A DNA stretch of 64,000 bases. Origin: Paraflavitalea devenefica (GTDB lineage Bacteria > Bacteroidota > Bacteroidia > Chitinophagales > Chitinophagaceae). The stretch covers positions 47,458-111,457 of the forward strand of contig NZ_JAARML010000011.1 in NCBI RefSeq assembly GCF_011759375.1, written 5' to 3'. Below, piece by piece: positions 59,663 through 64,000 of the stretch; positions within the stretch are counted from its first letter, which is position 1; the number at the start of each line of letters is the position of its first letter. A program made the position numbers and the translations under genes. The notes beneath the pieces were generated by a model, which saw only the letters and a list, made by a program, of their open reading frames with translations, had not been told where the DNA came from and did no database searches.

Positions 59663-60129
59663 ATTCCGGGTGGTGTCTCTTCTTCCCGCCTTCCTCTCCG
59701 TAGGAGTCCTTCGGACCGAAGGAGCCCTTCGGACCGGCATAGAAATATGAAAAATCTTTTGCCCTTATAAAATAATAGGGCCCCTACTACCGTTAATGGA
59801 TGCCGTTGTTTTTGAAACAGGCTGTACGAGGATAAAGAATATATAACAAACTCTTAATAAAGGTCTTTTGTTAAACCTTATCCACTGAAAACAGGCTGCT
59901 CTGAAACCTGCATTAAAGGAGCCCGAAGCATTTGCCGCAATAACCTTATGCGCCTTATGCCCCGGGCTTCGCCAATTATATACCTGCCCGTTTTCCCCTG
60001 TAACTTGTAACGCTGGAAACTTGTAATCAATAACCAATAATCAACCACTAACCCGGAACGTCAAACCCGAAACCCGCAACACTATTCCCCTGGCATCAAA
60101 GTTGAAGACAAGCCTTTTAAAACAGGCGT
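59663..60129. other. Intergenic with small palindromes and a half repeat
   Basis: Holds GGAGTCCTTCGGACCGAAGG and GAGCCCTTCGGACCGG near 59705-59740. At 60051-60080 it holds one arm of the dispersed repeat (ACCCGGAACGTCAAACCCGA, then AACCCGCAAC) without its partner. No supported gene. Confidence 0.5.
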
Positions 60130-60558
60130 ATGTACACCACACAAATAAAATCGCAGGACCAGGCATTGTGTCACTTATTTTTCCATTGCATACTGAAAGA
60201 TGGGGAGTTGGCAGATAAGGAACTGGACAATGTGGCCGATAAACTGGTAGCTGTTGGCTTAAATAAAGACCTCAACTTTAAAGATGAAGTCATCAACTAC
60301 CGCGAATACCGGTCTGAAGTTGCCCGGAGTGAGGAAGAATACCTGCAGTTCCTCATCGAGCAGATCAACCCTGTCAATGAACTGGCCCTCTATTCCTACT
60401 GCGCCGAACTATTACTTAGTGATAACATGCTGTCAGAAGAGGAGGAAAGTCTGCTCAAGCACCTCGGCGATGCCCTGGGCATAGACGACCAGGAGCAATC
60501 TGTAGCCAGGAAGTTAATGATACAAAGAAAGGTGATAGAGACGGAGAAGATATTTTGA
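60130..60558 (+). CDS. TerB-like helical protein
   Basis: 142 residues, all helical by appearance, no signal or TM. The pattern CHLFFHCILKDGELADKELD, then YCAELLLSDNMLSEEEESLL and LGDALGID, has the two acidic turn motifs (DGELADKE and DNMLSEEE) that in TerB-like proteins could bind a metal ion. TerB folds are found in tellurite and stress-response proteins, and as stand-alone proteins of unknown role. It is a single gene; no other ter gene is near. The family call rests on the motif pattern alone. Confidence 0.65.
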   Translation: MYTTQIKSQDQALCHLFFHCILKDGELADKELDNVADKLVAVGLNKDLNFKDEVINYREYRSEVARSEEEYLQFLIEQINPVNELALYSYCAELLLSDNMLSEEEESLLKHLGDALGIDDQEQSVARKLMIQRKVIETEKIF

Positions 60559-60620
60559 GGGGAGGGGTTCTGGTTGTTTTGATGATAATGGGCGGATAGT
60601 TGCTTAATCAACAACAAGAT

Positions 60621-61271
60621 TTATAAGCGAAGATTGTGCTGTATGGTCTTGAATTCCCATTTGAAGCCGCTTCCTTTTAAAGGATTGCCTTGCGCTTTCC
60701 GACCTGTACTTTTTTCATACCAATCGATATACAGCTCCACGATCTTTTCATAAGCATCCACGCTCTTTCCTTTTTCCTGGATATCCAGTTCAGTGATAAG
60801 CATACCGGTATTAACCGATGCCTGCCTGTTCAGCACAAATTCGATATAATACAATACCGCGAATGGTGCTTTCTTAAGCTGGCAATAGCCATCGTAGTAA
60901 GGCGGTGTGACATATGGATGAAACCCACACAAAGCTTCCGATTTTTTTTCTGCAGTGGCATCGATCAGTTTCAGGAAAGGAACAAAGCAAACCCATTCAT
61001 CCTTCATAGCTTTTACGCTCTTCAAAAGCCGCAAGGCAGTTTCACGTTTATCGGCTGCCTCGTATTTGTTATTCCTGAATACCTTTAAACAGAAGTCGGC
61101 GAAAGTTTGATCAGTGAGTCCACGAACGAAATGTTCGGCTGTCAGCGCCGTGCAGGGATTTATCACAGTAACGGTGACCATTGTGGAAGTATCATTGCCC
61201 TCCTGGGCCTGTAAAATCCCCGTTACTGCCAGGGCACCTATCGCCAGGATCATTTTTCTCATGGTGCGCAT
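60621..61271 (-). CDS. Exported protein of unknown function
   Basis: 216 residues with a Sec signal (MILAIGALAVTGILQAQ). The mature part has five cysteines and a helical look (ALTAEHFVRGLTDQTFADFC; YEKIVELYIDWYEKSTGRKA). I do not recognise a family. It is probably periplasmic. It is divergent from the antitoxin-like gene at 61412. Starts at 61271 or at the second ATG at 61259 (MRKMILAIG) are both possible. Confidence 0.65.
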   Translation of the reverse strand: MRTMRKMILAIGALAVTGILQAQEGNDTSTMVTVTVINPCTALTAEHFVRGLTDQTFADFCLKVFRNNKYEAADKRETALRLLKSVKAMKDEWVCFVPFLKLIDATAEKKSEALCGFHPYVTPPYYDGYCQLKKAPFAVLYYIEFVLNRQASVNTGMLITELDIQEKGKSVDAYEKIVELYIDWYEKSTGRKAQGNPLKGSGFKWEFKTIQHNLRL

Positions 61272-61411
61272 AACGAAATTTACAAATTAATCCGATTTCT
61301 CCTTCTTTCCTTTTCTGTTTTTGTGGCTTTGGTATTCCGGATCGCCAATTTTACAGTGGCCTAAAACCCAATATCCTGAACAATTCTGGAAAACATAGTA
61401 AATTCGAAGAT

Positions 61412-61627
61412 ATGAAAGAAGTTACTGTACAAATTCCTGATAAAGACTATCCATTTTTCATGGAACTGATGCGGAATCTGTCCTTTGTTAAAATAGTAAA
61501 GGCAGGTAAAGGTGCTTCGAAAAGTAAGCTCTTGAGCGATCTGCAGGGATCAATTGATGAGCTAAAGCAGGTAAAAGCAGGAAAGAAAAAGGCCCGTTAT
61601 CTGGAAGACTTTCTGGATGAGCAATAG
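61412..61627 (+). CDS. Small antitoxin-like protein
   Basis: 71 residues. The N-terminal strand KEVTVQIPDKDYPFFMELMR, followed by a basic linker and an acidic C-terminal helix (YLEDFLDEQ), is typical of small orphan antitoxin-like proteins encoded before RelE/ParE toxins in Bacteroidota. No such toxin follows. Instead its stop codon (TAG, 61625-61627) shares its last base with a degenerate CRISPR repeat, and the next genes are DUF2442 and an HTH protein. It is probably the remnant of a toxin-antitoxin pair, or a stand-alone gene. Confidence 0.6.
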   Translation: MKEVTVQIPDKDYPFFMELMRNLSFVKIVKAGKGASKSKLLSDLQGSIDELKQVKAGKKKARYLEDFLDEQ

Positions 61628-61672
61628 TTGTGATTAGTTTTCATTTATTCGTAGCTTAGGGCTGCGCACTCC
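61627..61672 (+). repeat. Solitary degenerate CRISPR repeat
   Basis: GTTGTGATTAGTTTTCATTT, then ATTCGTAGCTTAGGGCTGCG and CACT. It matches the degenerate left-end repeats of the array (GATTAGCTTTCATTTAATTC, TGTAGCTTAG), is in the same direction, and lies 535 bp before the first array repeat. Two small genes lie between. Confidence 0.85.
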
Positions 61673-61688
61673 TTCAAAATTCAGGTAT

Positions 61689-61928
61689 ATGACCAATAAA
61701 ATTGAAAAAGTGTGGTTTGATGAAACCCGCATATTCATTGAACTAACGGACAAGACTGTTATTGGTGCTCCTGTTGCCTGGTACCCACACCTTAGAAAGG
61801 GTACGCACGAACAACTTAACCAGTATGAGATATGGAGTGAAGGTACCTGGTTGCATTGGGAGGAGCTTGATGAGGATCTTTCTCTGGATGGCTTTTTACA
61901 ATTGATTTATAAAAAGGCAACAGCTTAA
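61689..61928 (+). CDS. DUF2442 domain protein
   Basis: 79 residues. The pattern VWFDETRIFIELTDKTVIGA, then PVAWYPHLRKGTHEQLNQYE and LHWEELDEDLSLDGFLQL, is that of DUF2442. This family is usually encoded next to DUF4160 or an HTH gene and is thought to take part in small toxin-antitoxin-like modules. Here an HTH gene follows after 2 bp. The gene starts 16 bp after the solitary CRISPR repeat, so its promoter must lie in or before that repeat. Confidence 0.85.
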   Translation: MTNKIEKVWFDETRIFIELTDKTVIGAPVAWYPHLRKGTHEQLNQYEIWSEGTWLHWEELDEDLSLDGFLQLIYKKATA

Positions 61929-61930
61929 AT

Positions 61931-62158
61931 ATGGCTACTATTACAGGAACCAGGGATGCATTTATTGCATTGCTGCAGGAACGTGGTGTATATACCCGGC
62001 TGGGTGTGGATCGTAGCACAGTGAGCAACTGGCGTCGAGCCCTGAAAGGGCAGGATAATAAGTTTATGCCATCACTTGATAAGATGGAAGAAATGCTATT
62101 AAAATCAGGGGCAAAGGTGGCAAGGGAGAAAGTCTGGATAATTCCAGTAGAAAAATAA
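61931..62158 (+). CDS. Small helix-turn-helix protein paired with DUF2442
   Basis: 75 residues. The core RLGVDRSTVSNWRRALKGQD followed by MPSLDKMEEMLLKSG has the recognition helix DRSTVSNWRRAL of a Cro/C1-type HTH, then a predicted strand (KVAREKVWIIPV). It follows the DUF2442 gene by 2 bp, so the two form an operon and probably act together, with this protein binding DNA. About 48 bp later the CRISPR array starts. Confidence 0.78.
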   Translation: MATITGTRDAFIALLQERGVYTRLGVDRSTVSNWRRALKGQDNKFMPSLDKMEEMLLKSGAKVAREKVWIIPVEK

Positions 62159-62206
62159 AAGGGCTGCATTGCTACGGCCCGGCTTCCTTTAAATCACAGT
62201 CATTTA

Positions 62207-63627
62207 GTTGTGATTAGCTTTCATCAACTATTCTATAGCTTATGGCTACGCACAACTGGTGTTTACAATCCTACTTTGCAGGAGCTATTGTGATTAGCTT
62301 TCATTTAATTCTGTAGCTTAGAGCTACGACAACTCCATAGGTTGTAGTCCCATGTTCCGTACCGTTGTGATTAGCTTTCAAAATTATCTGTAGCTTAGAG
62401 CTGCAACAACAACAACGTCGTGGCCTATAGTGCAGTTGTTGTGATTAGCTTTCATTTTATTCTGTAGCTTAGGGCTACAACAACTTGCCGTTACTCGTCC
62501 TGTTACTTGTTCCAGTTGTGATTTGCTTTCAAATTATCAGTAGCTTAGGGCTACACACAACCATTGCGATAACCGCCCTCATTGGCGCGAAGTTGTGATT
62601 TGCTTTCAAATTATCAGTAGCTTAGGGCTACACACAACGGCGCTGAACTTTGCCAGCAGGTCATTGAAGTTGTGATTTGCTTTCAAATTATCAGTAGCTT
62701 AGGGCTACACACAACCAGATAGGTAATTCACCTACCAACCAAATTGTTGTGATTTGCTTTCAAATTATCAGTAGCTTAGGGCTACACACAACTTCGCCAG
62801 TAAGAAGCAGGCCGACGCCGATGTTGTGATTTGCTTTCAAATTATCAGTAGCTTAGGGCTACACACAACGGTATTGCATTAACTCATAGCCCCAGGCTAG
62901 TTGTGATTTGCTTTCAAATTATCAGTAGCTTAGGGCTACACACAACTGAAGACAAATCGGGATAATAGAGTCCAGTGTTGTGATTTGCTTTCAAATTATC
63001 AGTAGCTTAGGGCTACACACAACCGCAGCTAAACGTTTAGCCTTTTTGTTCCAGTTGTGATTTGCTTTCAAATTATCAGTAGCTTAGGGCTACACACAAC
63101 TTCTGCGCAGCCTGCCGAAAGGTTGCAATAGTTGTGATTTGCTTTCAAATTATCAGTAGCTTAGGGCTACACACAACTGGGCCGGACCATGTTGGCAGAT
63201 TAAAAGGGTTGTGATTTGCTTTCAAATTATCAGTAGCTTAGGGCTACACACAACTGCGGGCACGACTGGCTGAGCTCACTGATCGTTGTGATTTGCTTTC
63301 AAATTATCAGTAGCTTAGGGCTACACACAACTGTGTCTGCCACTAATAGAATACTCGCCTGGTTGTGATTTGCTTTCAAATTATCAGTAGCTTAGGGCTA
63401 CACACAACTCCCTGTTACAAAGGTTAACGACAACTACCGTTGTGATTTGCTTTCAAATTATCAGTAGCTTAGGGCTACACACAACTTTAACGTATCAATT
63501 AACTAACACTATGCCGTTGTGATTTGCTTTCAAATTATCAGTAGCTTAGGGCTACACACAACCTCTTCGTATTGCTTAAGAAGTTTATCCCAGTTGTGAT
63601 TTGCTTTCAAATTATCAGTAGCTTAGG
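62207..63627. CRISPR. CRISPR array, 18 complete repeats plus one cut by an IS; 18 spacers
   Basis: The canonical 47-bp repeat starts GTTGTGATTTGCTTTCAAAT, continues TATCAGTAGCTTAG and ends GGGCTACACACAAC; its ends are inverted (GTTGTG/CACAAC). Repeat starts: 62207, 62287, 62364, 62438, 62515, then every 77 bp to 63593. Spacers are 30 bp, except the third (27 bp). Repeats 1-4 are degenerate and share a variant (GATTAGCTTTCATTTAATTC); repeat 1 is 50 bp. Repeats 5-18 are identical. Degeneration at the left suggests the leader was on the right, beyond the IS insertion. A 47-bp repeat with this start fits type II-C systems of Bacteroidota. No cas gene is in the window, so the type is inferred. Confidence 0.97.
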
Positions 63628-64000
63628 TGTAGATTCTTGCGCATGTTGACCCAGGGCTCCTGTTTATGTTGACCCACTATTCTTGCATGTTGACCCACCC
63701 TTTAGAGCGCGGGTTTAATCACAAATTCCTGCATGTTAACCCACACGTAGAAATGGAAGGCAAAAGGCCTTCCGGTCAGATTCCTGCATGTTGACCCACC
63801 TGCTTGTAAAGATTCCGCAAAATAACTTACTGACATTCCTGCATGTTGACCCACCCCTGAGGCAATAAGAGTTCCTGAGCTTTGATGTCTTTTGCTCCTT
63901 AAAACAAACAGGAGCATGGCACAAAAACCCATAGCGATGGAACACTTAAAACAGCTTCTTCAACTTCAAAACGACGGGATCGGTATCCGGGAGATGGCCC
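63628..64000 (+). mobile_element. IS21-family insertion sequence, left end (cut by window edge)
   Basis: The CRISPR repeat stops after 35 of its 47 bases, at GCTTAGG, and foreign sequence starts with TGTAGATTCTTGCGCATGTT. TG as the outermost bases is normal for IS21. Between the end and the transposase gene there are six copies of (GC)ATGTTGACCCA(C), at about 63641, 63665, 63684, 63731, 63786 and 63841, probably transposase binding sites. The right end is outside the window, so the target duplication cannot be checked. Confidence 0.85.
63916..64000 (+). CDS. istA: IS21 transposase IstA, N-terminal part only
   Basis: 28 codons to the window edge: MAQKPIAMEHLKQLLQLQND, then GIGIREMA. This is the start of the helix-turn-helix that opens IstA transposases (usual wording: xxIRQILRLKxxGxSxRxIAR). 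IstA cuts and joins the IS ends and works with the ATPase IstB, which should be encoded just beyond the window. GGAGC lies just before the ATG as a weak ribosome site. Confidence 0.8.
   Translation, partial: MAQKPIAMEHLKQLLQLQNDGIGIREMA

Noticed and set aside
59765..60037. A - strand frame upstream of the TerB-like gene
   Set aside because: It lies in a repeat-rich gap with no signal peptide, domain or neighbour support.
61627..61672. The lone CRISPR-like repeat as a tracrRNA anti-repeat
   Set aside because: In neither direction is it followed by the stem-loops and T-run expected of a tracrRNA. On one side is the antitoxin gene, on the other the DUF2442 start. Kept as a relic repeat, though cas9 is not in the window to test this.
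61412..62158. A standard RelBE or ParDE toxin-antitoxin pair
   Set aside because: The antitoxin-like gene has no toxin of a known fold next to it; the DUF2442-HTH pair is a different type.

Overview
The window reads as a chromosomal piece of a Bacteroidota bacterium, most likely of the Chitinophagaceae type. The signs are a SusC/SusD pair under FecR/ECF-sigma control, a protein with a type IX secretion C-terminal domain, DUF4270, DUF4221 and DUF4907 proteins, Bacteroidota-style TAnnTTTG promoter boxes, weak Shine-Dalgarno signals, and a 47-bp CRISPR repeat of the kind seen with type II-C Cas9 in this phylum. No rRNA or tRNA gene was seen.

Layout. 1-8.2 kb is core metabolism: a cut lipoprotein gene, an MntR-like repressor with its operator, an NRAMP transporter fused to a universal stress domain, a PepSY membrane protein, and nrdBA (class I ribonucleotide reductase) behind a cobalamin riboswitch. 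9-26.6 kb is the most unusual region. A MauE-like protein, a family of tiny winged-helix proteins (three intact, one decayed) and a kinase-cyclase protein related to class III lanthipeptide synthetases lie on the + strand. Facing them on the - strand are SusC, SusD, a thioredoxin-metallophosphatase fusion, three near-identical secreted 4-Cys peptides, a DUF4221 lipoprotein, a CxxC lipoprotein and a metallophosphatase relative that has lost its metal-site motifs. Four of these units share a nearly identical promoter element. 27-32.2 kb holds two FecR paralogues and one ECF sigma factor. 32.6-39.2 kb holds an outer-membrane protein, a DUF4270 lipoprotein and a Kelch/DUF4907/LytS/LytR operon. 39.4-49.9 kb holds an L,D-transpeptidase, sugar and polysaccharide genes, two tandem M1 peptidases, a FemAB/GNAT-like gene with a duplicated 5' end, ispD and a STAS protein. 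50-60.6 kb holds clpC, a candidate structured RNA, cmk, O-acyltransferases and a T9SS cargo protein. 61.4-64 kb holds small TA-like genes, a lone degenerate CRISPR repeat, a CRISPR array of 19 repeats, and an IS21-family element that cuts the array.

How genes work together. The - strand block of 14-32 kb looks like one envelope system: ECF sigma and FecR could respond to the SusC protein, which carries an N-terminal STN signalling domain. SusC/D would handle an exported or imported ligand, and the three secreted peptides plus thiol-redox lipoproteins share a promoter. The facing kinase-cyclase and winged-helix genes are plausible intracellular partners, but the link is by position only.

The window is full of short dispersed repeats. 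A roughly 100-190 bp inverted-repeat element recurs six times. Its arms have been translated into the ends or linkers of at least two proteins, and a heptamer array has expanded inside a fecR gene.
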